Shown: one piece after another, positions 1-8,409 of the stretch
Numbering within the stretch: position 1 is the stretch's first letter
How the letters are laid out: each line of letters begins with the position of its first letter
Source of the DNA: CAVRAW01 sp963716135
GTDB lineage: Bacteria; Planctomycetota; Planctomycetia; Pirellulales; JADZDJ01
Assembly: GCA_963716135.1 (NCBI GenBank)
Contig: OY970289.1
Span: 1 to 64,000 of the forward strand
Direction: 5' to 3'
Length of the DNA stretch: 64,000 nt
Notes under the pieces: model-generated
Database searches by the model: none
The model's input: only the letters and a program-made list of their open reading frames with translations
Told to the model about the DNA's origin: nothing
Made by a program: the position numbers and the translations under genes

Positions 1-565
1 TGTTGAGATAGAAATCCTTGATCGCCCGTTCGGTCCAAATCAACTTCCACGAGCCGCGCCTTTCAGATTCCCAGCGCGCGCCGTACATTCGCGCCTCGAC
101 GATTTGCGCCGGCTTCGGGGGCGACTTGTACAGCTCGACCAGCGATTCCTCGACCGGATACAAGTAAATGGCCGGACCCCACTGCATCCCATAGCAGGGG
201 AAGCTCAATTTCTTTCGCGTCATGCGGCTAAGCTGCACAACTTCCAAAGGCGCGAGGAAATGGGCAGGCAACTGTGCCAGACGCTCCCGAATTTCCTCAG
301 CCGTCAGAATATGCCGATATCCCGCCCCAGGCGCCTGAATCACAACCTGATACTTCGATGCGCTCACAGCCTCCGCGTCGGGCGCACGCGGCTCGTGCCA
401 ATCTTCCGGCGGCACAAATGGCAATTGCAGATTGCGAGGAACGCCGCGGGCACGCTTGCTCGAGCGTACACTGCTTCGACCGTGTTTGGCCCGAACCATG
501 GCATTCAAATGCTCAACACGGTTTCGGACGCGGTTGCCAAAGAAGGCTTGGATGCGGCGGCCCAT
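1..565 (-). CDS. Hypothetical protein, 3' end outside window
   Basis: An open minus-strand frame starts with ATG at 565 and stays open to the window edge, giving 188 codons with no stop. A Shine-Dalgarno-like GAGGAA sits about 7 nt before the ATG, which supports this start. The visible part is basic at the N-terminus (MGRRIQAFFGNRVRNRV). It then has a Pro/Glu/Asp-rich linker (VPPEDWHEPRAPDAEA) and a longer mixed domain ending in WTERAIKDFYLN. I see no signal peptide, membrane segment or catalytic motif and do not recognise the family. Plus-strand frames over the same bases are shadows of this codon usage. Confidence 0.6.
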   Translation of the reverse strand, partial: MGRRIQAFFGNRVRNRVEHLNAMVRAKHGRSSVRSSKRARGVPRNLQLPFVPPEDWHEPRAPDAEAVSASKYQVVIQAPGAGYRHILTAEEIRERLAQLPAHFLAPLEVVQLSRMTRKKLSFPCYGMQWGPAIYLYPVEESLVELYKSPPKPAQIVEARMYGARWESERRGSWKLIWTERAIKDFYLN

Positions 566-979
566 GCTTCGTTCCTCACGTGCGAACGACAAATCCTGGC
601 GTTGCCAAATGAAACGCTTGCAGGGCTATCAGTTCGCACTAGCACATAGTCTTGAATCGGTCGGATAAGGCGTGGCCAATGACCACACTTTCACTGTAAG
701 CGGATGTCTTCTGAACAAGCAAGTGAACAACGCAAGTCGTTTTACAGCAACGCGTTACAATTTCTCCATAAGGGGGGAAATGCTCCCAAACGGGGGATGA
801 CAGCTAATCCTCGATGTCTGTCGGCCCTCGGGCGAAAAAAGTTCGCGAGAGCAGCCAAAACTCGGACTCAATTGCGCACCAACATCGCGCAAATCTGGGC
901 AGAATGCCAACGATGCAGAAGTTTAGAGAACTTGGGCCGTCGTCAGGCGAAAAACTAAAGATTGAAGTCGCAAATCACG
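566..979. other. Intergenic stretch, no confident gene
   Basis: This 414 nt stretch lies between the start of the partial gene and the stop of the kinase, both on the minus strand. An 84-codon plus frame at 704-958 has no ribosome site and a composition unlike its neighbours, so I do not call it. It may carry the promoter of the partial gene, but I see no convincing -35/-10 pair. Confidence 0.4.
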
Positions 980-2566
980 TCACAACTTCAACAGGAAGCC
1001 AACGATCACCGCAAACAATACCATGCCGCCCAGCACCAACCAAAACCATTTGGGCAGCGTCGGTTGCTTATCGAGACGGTGACCACCCGACGACATCGGT
1101 CCTCCGCCACTCTTCTTCGAAGGACGAGGATGCGCTTCGATCTCTTTCAGCGCGTCGTCAATCAAGTTCGTCAGAGTTTCATCCTTCTTCGGCTGCGCCT
1201 CCAGCGCCTTGGCCACGAACAGCGGCTTCGCCGAACCGCTGCCAGAACCTTTGCTCGATCCCTTGCCGCTTTGTCCGGGCCCCGAAAGCACGTTGCTGCG
1301 CCCCACGATGCTGCTGTCGCTCAGCTTCAAATCGCTGCCGCCGGCTTTGGAAGATTGGCCGGGATGCGCTTTGTCCGACTCGTTGGCGGCGATGGTCTCC
1401 CGATTGAGATTGGAAATCGTGTCGTCGGAGCCCGGCTTTTCACCGCGCCGCGGCGGCGCCTTGGGGCTGGCGGCTTGCCGGCGCGGCGGCCGGCCCCCCA
1501 TCAATCGAGCCGATCCCGTCGCCGCAGGTTTGCCCCGCATTTCCAGCCAGCGCGCCAATACCTGCGCCACTTCGCCCGCCGTTTGATAGCGGGCCTCCGG
1601 CTGCTTGCTCATCATCCGCAAGCAAACATCGACCAGCGGCGGCGGCGCATCCGCGCGCTCTTCGTACACGCTCTTGGGCATCTGGTTCTGATGCTTCCAA
1701 ATCCGCTGCGCCAAGGTGCCGTCCGGAAACGGCGGATGGCCAACCAACAGAAAATACATCGTGCAGCCCAGGCTGTAGATGTCCGCGCGCTTGTCGACCG
1801 AGTGGCTGTCCTTAGCTTGTTCCGGCGCCAGATAATCGGCGGTGCCCAGCACGTTCTCTTCATGCGCGATCGTCAGCGACGCCAGCTTGTCGTCCTGCTC
1901 CCAGCGGGCCAATCCCATGTCGAGCACTTTGACAACCCCTTTGGGATCGACCAACAAATTCGCCGGCTTGATGTCGCGGTGGATTAATCCCGCGTTATGA
2001 GCGTGCTCCAAACCCTCGGCAGCCTGCCGGATGTACTCGGCGATGGTGTCAAACTCCATCGGGCCGTCGTCGTTGACCATCGACTGCAAATCGCGCCCTT
2101 CGACGTACTCCATCACCAGGTAATGGATGTTTCCCTCGTTGTCGATGTCATATGCGCGAACGATGTTTTTGTGATCCAGTCTCGCCGCCGCCTGAGCCTC
2201 GCGCTGAAAGCGGGCCAAATACGATGAATCGTTCACGCGGCTTTGCGGCAATACTTTCAACGCCACCCGATGGTGCATGCGCGTGTGCTCGGCCAAATAC
2301 ACGCTGCTCATGCCGCCGGTGCCCAACAGGCCCAGCAGCTTGTAGCGGCCGAGAAAGAACCCTTTATGCCGCCCTTCGAGCAGTTTGCTGCGCTGCCACG
2401 ACGTGATTAGCTTGGCTTCCACCAGCTTGTCCGCCAACGCCGAACCGCCGTCGGGGGTCTCCGATTCGGCCGTCGGACCGATTTCGGTAAGCGTCTTCTC
2501 TAGAACGTCGCTTTCAACCAGACTGCTCTGGCGCAACAGATCCAGGAATTTATCAGTGCCGACCAT
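980..2566 (-). CDS. Membrane-anchored Ser/Thr protein kinase (Hanks type)
   Basis: Predicted eukaryotic-type Ser/Thr kinase of 528 aa. Residues 1-72 form a helical N-terminal region common in planctomycete kinases (LITSWQRSKLLEG...). The kinase domain runs from about 75 to 340: glycine loop LLGTGGMSSVY (80-90), ATP-binding Lys in VALKVL (K104), catalytic loop HRDIKPANLL (196-205), a DMG magnesium motif (216-218) in place of DFG, and APEQ (247-250). A low-complexity Ser/Gly/Lys linker follows. It ends in one C-terminal membrane helix (WFWLVLGGMVLFAVIVGFLL), so the kinase faces the cytoplasm with only a few residues beyond the membrane. The substrate is unknown. No kinase partner or phosphatase is adjacent. 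Confidence 0.93.
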   Translation of the reverse strand: MVGTDKFLDLLRQSSLVESDVLEKTLTEIGPTAESETPDGGSALADKLVEAKLITSWQRSKLLEGRHKGFFLGRYKLLGLLGTGGMSSVYLAEHTRMHHRVALKVLPQSRVNDSSYLARFQREAQAAARLDHKNIVRAYDIDNEGNIHYLVMEYVEGRDLQSMVNDDGPMEFDTIAEYIRQAAEGLEHAHNAGLIHRDIKPANLLVDPKGVVKVLDMGLARWEQDDKLASLTIAHEENVLGTADYLAPEQAKDSHSVDKRADIYSLGCTMYFLLVGHPPFPDGTLAQRIWKHQNQMPKSVYEERADAPPPLVDVCLRMMSKQPEARYQTAGEVAQVLARWLEMRGKPAATGSARLMGGRPPRRQAASPKAPPRRGEKPGSDDTISNLNRETIAANESDKAHPGQSSKAGGSDLKLSDSSIVGRSNVLSGPGQSGKGSSKGSGSGSAKPLFVAKALEAQPKKDETLTNLIDDALKEIEAHPRPSKKSGGGPMSSGGHRLDKQPTLPKWFWLVLGGMVLFAVIVGFLLKL

Positions 2567-2869
2567 GTAATGGCCCCCATCCGGCCAAGCCGACGGCGCG
2601 TTCTATGTGCGCACGAACCCCTTCGGGCGCACAACTACCCAACTTCTTAGAAGGTAACAACAAGTGGCGAAACTTGCTAGCTAATCTTATACCCGGAAAT
2701 GCGTTTGGGCGATTCCACGCCCAGAAAATCCAGTCTAAAAAGCGCGCACTCTCCCGGGAAAACACACCCCCCATAGCAACTACACGCTTTTCGTCCGCTT
2801 GCGGTTTAGCAGTCCGCGCGCTATACGTCCCACTGCCAAAAAAACGCACATCACTTCCACCTCACTGCC

Positions 2870-3100
2870 ATGTCTCCCATCGACGTCGTGCTCTACACTC
2901 GCCGCGGCTGCTGCCTTTGCGACGAGGCAAAATTACTCCTGGAAAAGCACGGCTTAACCGTGCGCGAAGTGGATATCGACGCCGACCCCGAACTTCGCCA
3001 GCGCTACGACCAATGCGTGCCGGTGGTGATGATCGACGGCCAAGAGCGCTTCCGCGGCCGCATCAACCAAGTGCTGCTCCGCCGCCTATTAGAGCCGTGA
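2870..3100 (+). CDS. Glutaredoxin-like thiol-disulfide protein
   Basis: A 76-aa thioredoxin-fold protein of the glutaredoxin-like (DUF836) type. It starts with the beta strand VVLYTRRGC and carries the redox motif CCLC (residues 14-17 region) followed by a helix. It also has the cis-proline region CVPVVMIDG and a final GRINQVLLRRLL helix. Such proteins reduce disulfides or mixed disulfides in the cytoplasm; the electron donor is not evident. It converges on the cobalamin adenosyltransferase gene, whose stop lies 9 nt away on the other strand. No Shine-Dalgarno is visible before the ATG. The preceding 300 nt contain nothing I can annotate. Confidence 0.85.
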   Translation: MSPIDVVLYTRRGCCLCDEAKLLLEKHGLTVREVDIDADPELRQRYDQCVPVVMIDGQERFRGRINQVLLRRLLEP

Positions 3101-3109
3101 GCGTGGCGC

Positions 3110-3661
3110 TTACTCGCTCTTCCGCCATTTCACGTCCGCCTGCCCCGCCGCCGCATTCACCGCGCGGGCCAGCACGAATAGCAAATCGCTCAAGCGATTG
3201 AGATAAACCAGAATGGTCGCCGAGATGCTCTGCCCCTGCAGGCCGATAAGCGTCACCACCCGTCGTTCCCCCCGCCGGCACACGGTGCGCGCCAAATGCA
3301 GCCACGCCGCTCCGCGACTTCCCCCCGGCAAAATGAACGTTTTCAAAATCGGCAAGTTGGCTTCGAAACGGTCGATGGCTTTTTCCAACGCCGTCACTTG
3401 CGCCTCGGAGATCAAATGCGTCCCCCGCGCTTGCGGATCGGGCGTAGCCAATTCGGCGCCCAAATCGAACAGCTCATTTTGCACGCGGGCCAACAGCGCA
3501 TCGATATCGGCTGGCAGCGATTCGCATCGCGCCAGGCCCAAAATTGTGTTCAACTCATCGACCGTGCCATAGGCCTCGATTCGCGGATCGTCCTTGTGCA
3601 CGCGCGGCCCTGCGAACAGCCCCGTCTCCCCCGCATCGCCGGTTTTGGTGTAGATCTTCAT
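3110..3661 (-). CDS. pduO: ATP:cob(I)alamin adenosyltransferase, PduO type
   Basis: Transfers the adenosyl group of ATP to cob(I)alamin or cob(I)yrinic acid a,c-diamide to make coenzyme B12. The 183-aa length fits the PduO/MMAB family. Family hallmarks are the N-terminal MKIYTKTGDAGETGL (ATP binding), YGTVDELNTILGLAR, and the C-terminal helix FILPGGSRGAAWLHLARTVCRRGER, whose Arg residues contact ATP. The enzyme is cytoplasmic and would serve B12-dependent enzymes. No other cobalamin gene is in the window, which suggests salvage rather than a local biosynthetic operon. Confidence 0.93.
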   Translation of the reverse strand: MKIYTKTGDAGETGLFAGPRVHKDDPRIEAYGTVDELNTILGLARCESLPADIDALLARVQNELFDLGAELATPDPQARGTHLISEAQVTALEKAIDRFEANLPILKTFILPGGSRGAAWLHLARTVCRRGERRVVTLIGLQGQSISATILVYLNRLSDLLFVLARAVNAAAGQADVKWRKSE

Positions 3662-3682
3662 AGATTGGCCGGAGTAATTATG

Positions 3683-3706
3683 GGATGAAGGGGTGAAGAG
3701 GTGAAG
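3683..3706. repeat. Degenerate 8-nt tandem word, three units
   Basis: Three contiguous octamers, GGATGAAG, GGGTGAAG and AGGTGAAG, lie in the divergent spacer between the adenosyltransferase and the ankyrin gene. No inverted partner arm is present here. It belongs to the class of intergenic word repeats seen at about ten other sites in the window. Confidence 0.7.
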
Positions 3707-3817
3707 TGGCGATTCGATTCAGAGGCCAGGGTTTAGTATCATTATGCATTGTCTGGGGCGGAGACTGTGGCCCGCGGGCATGACAGTCGGCAAATGACGT
3801 AACCAATTGGGTGATCG

Positions 3818-5413
3818 ATGAGAGCTCTTGGTCGTTGCTTCATGGCGGCGGCGCTCTGCTGGCTGGTAAGCGGCTGTGGGAGCGGGATGAGCGCCGCGGA
3901 AGTCGATCGAAAAAATTCTTTCGAGCTAATGATGGCCGCCGCCGCAGCGCAATCGACGGAGGAGGCAGGTTTCTTGTTTTTTGCCGCTCAAATGCGGTTC
4001 GATATCGATACCCACGTTTACCCTCCGGTGGAAAAGGGGGGCGACAGCCCCGGCGTGCTGATGGCCGCCCTCAGTGCTTCAGTAGGCCAGTCGGTCGGGC
4101 CTCGACTAAAAGGCGATCCGGTCGCGATGGCAAATGTTCTCAAACGATTGTCCACCTGGACCCCAAAATTTCCCAGCGGCTACGACCCGGGATGGAAGTA
4201 CCAAAAAGCGCTCGATGAAAAAGCGGCGGCGGCCGTCGTCGCCGCCACGCAAAAGAAGATACTCCAACCCTTGAAAGAGCAATCCACTCTGGCCGCCAAT
4301 CAAGAATATCGCCAGTGCGCCAAGGACTTGACAGATGCCACGGAGAAGCAAAATCGGCTGTTCGACACATTCGTCAAGTCCGCTGGAAAGCCGCTGTCGG
4401 CGGCGCAACAAAAAGAGCAAGCTGCTGCCGCAGCCAAGGCAACTGCGGCCGCCAAGCGGATGAACGAACTTAAGTGGGAATTGGTGCCCGAATCGCGCTG
4501 GCACGCCCGGATGAATTGGAATGCGGAAGATTATTTTCAAGATCCCAAAGTGATCGCGCTCTGCAAGGCAATTGAAGCGGATGACGTGAAAGAAATGGAG
4601 CGGCTAATTGCCAGCGGATCCGACCCTAACGCCGTTGGCAAGGACGGCATGACGCCGCTGTTGTGGGCGTTTCCGGATGCGAAAATCGAGCGGTTCGAAT
4701 GTTTGCTCAACCACGGCGCCGACCCGAACAAGGTTTTCGATTCGGATTTCGGGGTCGAGCACAAGTCGCTTCATCCGTCGTCCCCAGGCGCTACTTCTAT
4801 ATTTAATGATGGCTGCCATGCAGGCGAAACGATGGTGCACCTCGCGAGTCGTGCCCCGCGGATCGACTATTTGAAACTGGTTGTGAAGCATGGCGGCGAC
4901 GTGAATTCGGTCGACAAGAAAACCGGCGAGACGCCGTTGGACATCGTCTTGGACCGCTATTTCACCGACGCGAAAGAGCGCGTGGAATTGTTGCTGAAAC
5001 ATCACGCGGATCTAAACCACTATTGCCCCTGGGTCCGAGCGTATCCCGCGATGCGCGCCGTGCAAGAAGACCGGTACGACATCGCGCTTTTGCTGTTGGA
5101 ATCCGGCGCCAATCCGCATCTTTACCAACCCGACGGTGAACGCAAAGTAATTCACTACGTGCTGGTCGCGAAGGTCCATTCGCGACAGTACACCACCGAA
5201 GATTTTCAGAAGGAGTGGGACGAGAAGCTCCGCCCGCTGGTGGACTGGTTAGCCCAGCACGGCGAAACGCTCGAGCAAGCCGAAAAGGACGAAGAGAAAT
5301 GGGCCCAGATGTACAAGAAGGCGATGGTTCCTGAAGACCACGCCCGAATCAGGCAGCAGATCATCGACGAGCGGAACGTGAAAGAGAAGGAATCGTCGAA
5401 GGGAAAGGACTGA
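3818..5413 (+). CDS. Ankyrin-repeat lipoprotein
   Basis: A 531-aa predicted lipoprotein. The start MRALGRCFMAAALCWLVSGC gives a short basic N-region, a hydrophobic core and a lipobox ending in Cys, so the mature protein is probably lipid-anchored outside the cytoplasm. Residues about 25-240 form an Ala/Lys/Gln-rich, mostly helical region. Residues about 250-450 hold four to five ankyrin-type repeats (MERLIASGSDPNAVGKDGMT, LLNHGADPNKV, LVVKHGGDVNSVDKKTGETP, LLLKHHADLNH, LLLESGANPHLY). The C-terminus is highly charged. Ankyrin repeats bind proteins; the partner is unknown. The gene stands alone and converges on the transglutaminase gene 14 nt beyond its stop. Confidence 0.88.
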   Translation: MRALGRCFMAAALCWLVSGCGSGMSAAEVDRKNSFELMMAAAAAQSTEEAGFLFFAAQMRFDIDTHVYPPVEKGGDSPGVLMAALSASVGQSVGPRLKGDPVAMANVLKRLSTWTPKFPSGYDPGWKYQKALDEKAAAAVVAATQKKILQPLKEQSTLAANQEYRQCAKDLTDATEKQNRLFDTFVKSAGKPLSAAQQKEQAAAAAKATAAAKRMNELKWELVPESRWHARMNWNAEDYFQDPKVIALCKAIEADDVKEMERLIASGSDPNAVGKDGMTPLLWAFPDAKIERFECLLNHGADPNKVFDSDFGVEHKSLHPSSPGATSIFNDGCHAGETMVHLASRAPRIDYLKLVVKHGGDVNSVDKKTGETPLDIVLDRYFTDAKERVELLLKHHADLNHYCPWVRAYPAMRAVQEDRYDIALLLLESGANPHLYQPDGERKVIHYVLVAKVHSRQYTTEDFQKEWDEKLRPLVDWLAQHGETLEQAEKDEEKWAQMYKKAMVPEDHARIRQQIIDERNVKEKESSKGKD

Positions 5414-5427
5414 ACATCGCGAAGGGA

Positions 5428-7155
5428 CTAATCGAAGGGGTCGCAGCGCTCTGGCAGCTCCGTCACTCCACTTCCAGGATTTCGATCTTCAACTGCCCGA
5501 TCACTTGGGCCACCGGCAGGAAGCAACTGTAGGCTTGCGCCGGCAAGATTCGAGTCGGTCAGCATCAAGTGCGCCGCGCCAATGCCGCCGCGGCCCAGCG
5601 TCGCATCCAGGGGCACCCAGCGATCGCCCGTCCAAATCTCGTTCCACATATGATACGCGAAACTTTGCTTGCCGTCTTGATACACCAGTCCGATCGCCAC
5701 GCGCGACGGAATGCCCCGGGCTCGCGCCAGCGCCGCCAACAAGACCGAATGTTCCGTGCAATCCCCCTCGGGCTTTCGGGCCACTTCGGCCGCCGTGGCG
5801 AAGGCCTGCGAGAAGTCCTTGAGTTTGATGCTGTGCCGCACTAGCTTTTCCAACTCGATGCCGACTTTCAACGGATCGGTCTCGTCCGGCGCCACCGATC
5901 GAGCCATGGAAACAATCAGCGGATCGTCGCTTTGCACCAGGTTGTTCGGCTGCCGATCGTCGTCGCTGGGTAGCCGGCGCGGCGGGGAAGGATCGGCGCC
6001 GCTGCTGGATTGCGACCGCCCGCTGTCGCGCCGCACGGTGATTTCCGCCGTATGCGGATCCAACGATTGCACTTCTTGCAGCCGGCCCGAGAAAAACACC
6101 TTCGCCGGATCGTCGGTTTCCAGCGACACCCGGTAGCGGACCCGCCGCGTTGCGTGCGGATCTTCCAACAGCCGCGCCACCGGCACGCTGTTGTCAATCA
6201 CCAAATCCACGCGCCGCGGGCTGGCCTCGGCCACGGCGATTTCGCGCGTGGTGCGGAACGTCTCCTGGTGCAGCGCCGCGATGGCCGTTTTCAGCACTTG
6301 CCCTTCTCGATTGGTCCATAACACCGAGCGAATCACCGGCGGCTTGTCGTCCGGCATATTGATCGGCAGCGTGATCGTGCTGTCGATGCGCAACAAGTCT
6401 TCGCTGTGATCCAACAGTTGGGTGCTCTCGTATTTCGACGCCGCCATCTCGATGGTCACAATCTCGTTGGTGGCCGGCATCAGCGCCTTCAAGGTGCGCC
6501 GCTGCCCCGGCAAGAGCGGCGCGCGGGCGAGCGATTGATCGGTCGCGCTGAAGCCCAAGGTGTCCGCGGGGCAGGGGATCGTGTCGCTAATGGTCTTGCC
6601 GTGGGTCGATGTTTCGACGATGAGCTTGCCGTCGGCCACTCGCCCCGTCATCACCGTGCGGCTGGCGCCGGTCAGCATTTCCGTTTCGAATCGCAGTAAT
6701 TTCCCATCGGGCGTCTCGATGCTGCGCGTGGTGATGTCGATCGTCGTGCGCTGCCTGTCGCGGTCCACGGCCAAGTGGTTTTGGCTATCCACCTGCGCGA
6801 GCTTTTTGCCGTTTTCCTCGATATCGACCAGCGTGGTGTGCCCCCAGCCGATTTTCGTCCCGCCGGCGTACACCGACTCCCACCACTCCTTGGGATGACC
6901 TTGAGCCGTGGTCGGCGCAGCGCCGCTATCGGTCTTTGGAAACAAGTCGGCCGACGCCGCCCCTTGCGGAGCCGTTTTTCCTTCACTTTTGCTCGTTTGC
7001 GAGGCTGCAGGCGCCGCCGCGGTTGTCGCTAAAGTGGGGGTGCGCCGATCGCTGCAACCCGCCAAAACCAGCGCCGTCGCCGCCAGCGCGGCCATCGCCG
7101 CGGCGCTATGCCGAATTGTGCACGTCAATCGTTTCCGCGTGTTGTGCAAAGGCAA
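5428..7155 (-). CDS. Secreted transglutaminase-like lipoprotein, 3' end frameshifted
   Basis: A transglutaminase-like cysteine protease-fold protein. I start it at TTG 7155 because GGAG lies 8 nt upstream and the product then begins MPLHNTRKRL... with a hydrophobic stretch ending in the lipobox LVLAGC. The longer frame to 7488 would bury this signal. The catalytic triad is visible: Cys466 in GDCTEHS, His502 in YHMWNEIW and Asp517 in PLDATLG. The last codons look frameshifted near 5530-5550. The other frame continues as PVAQVIGQLKIEILEVE to a stop at 5463-5465, a much better C-terminus for this family. The substrate and reaction (crosslinking or peptide cleavage) are unknown. Confidence 0.85.
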   Translation of the reverse strand: MPLHNTRKRLTCTIRHSAAAMAALAATALVLAGCSDRRTPTLATTAAAPAASQTSKSEGKTAPQGAASADLFPKTDSGAAPTTAQGHPKEWWESVYAGGTKIGWGHTTLVDIEENGKKLAQVDSQNHLAVDRDRQRTTIDITTRSIETPDGKLLRFETEMLTGASRTVMTGRVADGKLIVETSTHGKTISDTIPCPADTLGFSATDQSLARAPLLPGQRRTLKALMPATNEIVTIEMAASKYESTQLLDHSEDLLRIDSTITLPINMPDDKPPVIRSVLWTNREGQVLKTAIAALHQETFRTTREIAVAEASPRRVDLVIDNSVPVARLLEDPHATRRVRYRVSLETDDPAKVFFSGRLQEVQSLDPHTAEITVRRDSGRSQSSSGADPSPPRRLPSDDDRQPNNLVQSDDPLIVSMARSVAPDETDPLKVGIELEKLVRHSIKLKDFSQAFATAAEVARKPEGDCTEHSVLLAALARARGIPSRVAIGLVYQDGKQSFAYHMWNEIWTGDRWVPLDATLGRGGIGAAHLMLTDSNLAGASLQLLPAGGPSDRAVEDRNPGSGVTELPERCDPFD

Positions 7156-7623
7156 CGTGTTGTCTCCGAGCAATAAGCCTCGCGCCCAGTCCCCATCCTT
7201 ACCATTACCCGAATGCCATTCTGTAAACAACAGCACTTTGTCCCCCCGCGCCCAACTCCACTGGCGGCTTAAACTTTCCGCGTTCGGCACAGACTGCCGC
7301 GCACCGGTGGGATTCGTGCCGCCCGCCCGGTGTCTAAACGACTTGCGCACCGGCGCGAGTGGTAAACTTACAACAGCCATTTCCAGGGCCGCTCGTGCAC
7401 TTCGGCGTTTTTCATGCAACACGCAGGATTTGACGTTCGTGCCGACGCCCCCTTCGGCCATTCGCTCGGAACCTGCCGATGCGGGCAACCGCTGTCGGCA
7501 GGATGTCCTAGGTTTGGTTAGCCAGTTCAGAGTTTGAGTGTCCAGAAACGGTCTTTCAGTTCGTTAATTCGGTGCGTCTTCCACAGACCCGTGGGGCAGC
7601 ACTTCGCAAGGAATAAATCGCCG
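7156..7623. other. Divergent intergenic region
   Basis: 468 nt between the transglutaminase start (minus) and the next plus-strand gene. Long frames extend into it from both sides but lack ribosome sites at their upstream ends. It probably holds the two divergent promoters. I find no clear -35/-10 pair, hairpin or small gene. Confidence 0.4.
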
Positions 7624-8325
7624 ATGGGTTTTTTGAAAAGAGTTTTTGGGAATGTGTTCCGCGATCCCGGCGCTCCGGGACCGCACAACGCTTCCAGCAG
7701 CTTTGAAAAACTGAGCGACGAGCAGCTCGAAGCGCACCTGAAGGTTTGCCGCTACGGCAACTTCGTGCTCACCGAGGCGGTCCGCCCCTCCTTCGATTTG
7801 CAGGTCGTGCCCAGCCAGGGCTTCCGCCACGATTGCTTCGTCGACGAGGAAACAAAAGTCCGCGTGCCCGTGCTGATGGCCTCCGCCACGAAGGAGGAAT
7901 TGTTCGACACGTTCCTCGAACTGTTGGATCCCTTGGGCAACGAAGTCGACGTGGTTTTGGAAACCAGCCACAACCGCGACACCAAAGGACATGTCGATCT
8001 CTACCGAGAACACATCGACCTGCCCGTCCTGAAGAGCACACTATACGACTACGAGGATTTGCTCCTCAACGACGGCTGCACCGGCATCGCGGTCCTCAAT
8101 CCGCATACGCCGCTGGAAATCCAGTTCGACGAGCACAAACTATTGATCGCCTACGGCCAAGAGCTGGGCGCCTTTGAACAAGTGCTCCGCGGGCGCGGCG
8201 TGCCCTGCAACGACCAGATGAAATTCATCACCGAGGCCGAGCACGTCCATTCCTCCAGCGATCAATACCACCGCCAGTTCGAGGAACTCAAAACGCGGCT
8301 GGGAATGGATTCGATGTTCGAATGA
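7624..8325 (+). CDS. Conserved hypothetical cytoplasmic protein
   Basis: A 233-aa protein. I choose ATG 7624 (MGFLKRVFGNVF...) because AAGGA lies about 11 nt before it; an in-frame start at 7534 has no ribosome site. The sequence has no signal peptide or membrane helix. It is acidic and alternates strands and helices (DEQLEAHLKVCRYGNFVLTE, VDVVLETSHNR, LNDGCTGIAVLNP). The segment HKLLIAYGQELGAFEQVL ends in a helix that may mediate oligomers. I do not recognise the family. It is followed by a dispersed repeat and a strong terminator, so it is probably monocistronic. Confidence 0.7.
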   Translation: MGFLKRVFGNVFRDPGAPGPHNASSSFEKLSDEQLEAHLKVCRYGNFVLTEAVRPSFDLQVVPSQGFRHDCFVDEETKVRVPVLMASATKEELFDTFLELLDPLGNEVDVVLETSHNRDTKGHVDLYREHIDLPVLKSTLYDYEDLLLNDGCTGIAVLNPHTPLEIQFDEHKLLIAYGQELGAFEQVLRGRGVPCNDQMKFITEAEHVHSSSDQYHRQFEELKTRLGMDSMFE

Positions 8326-8330
8326 ATCCC

Positions 8331-8366
8331 TCCCTCTCCCGCTGGGAGAGGGCCGGGGTGAGGGTG
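8331..8366. repeat. Dispersed CCCTCTCCC palindromic repeat
   Basis: The spacer contains CCCTCTCCC, a 4-nt CGCT loop, and GGGAGAGGG, followed by CCGGGGTGAGGGTG. This purine/pyrimidine palindrome with a GGGGTGAGGG tail is a common dispersed intergenic element in several bacterial groups. It lies between the stop of the upstream gene and the terminator. Confidence 0.6.
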
Positions 8367-8379
8367 AATACGATGGAAG

Positions 8380-8409
8380 AAGCCGGCGATCGTCTCGCCG
8401 GCTTTTTTT
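8380..8409. terminator. Intrinsic terminator
   Basis: A 10-bp perfect stem, AAGCCGGCGA (8380-8389) with TCGCCGGCTT (8395-8404), has a 5-nt loop and runs into a T7 tract (8403-8409). It ends the plus-strand gene at 8325. The VIT-VWA gene converges here, with its stop at 8408. Confidence 0.9.

Noticed and set aside
104..649. 181-codon plus frame at the window start
   Set aside because: Basic, low-complexity product without a ribosome site; the minus strand is open through the window edge with a proper start and site.
704..958. 84-codon plus frame near the left edge
   Set aside because: No ribosome site, composition unlike neighbours, no recognisable motif.
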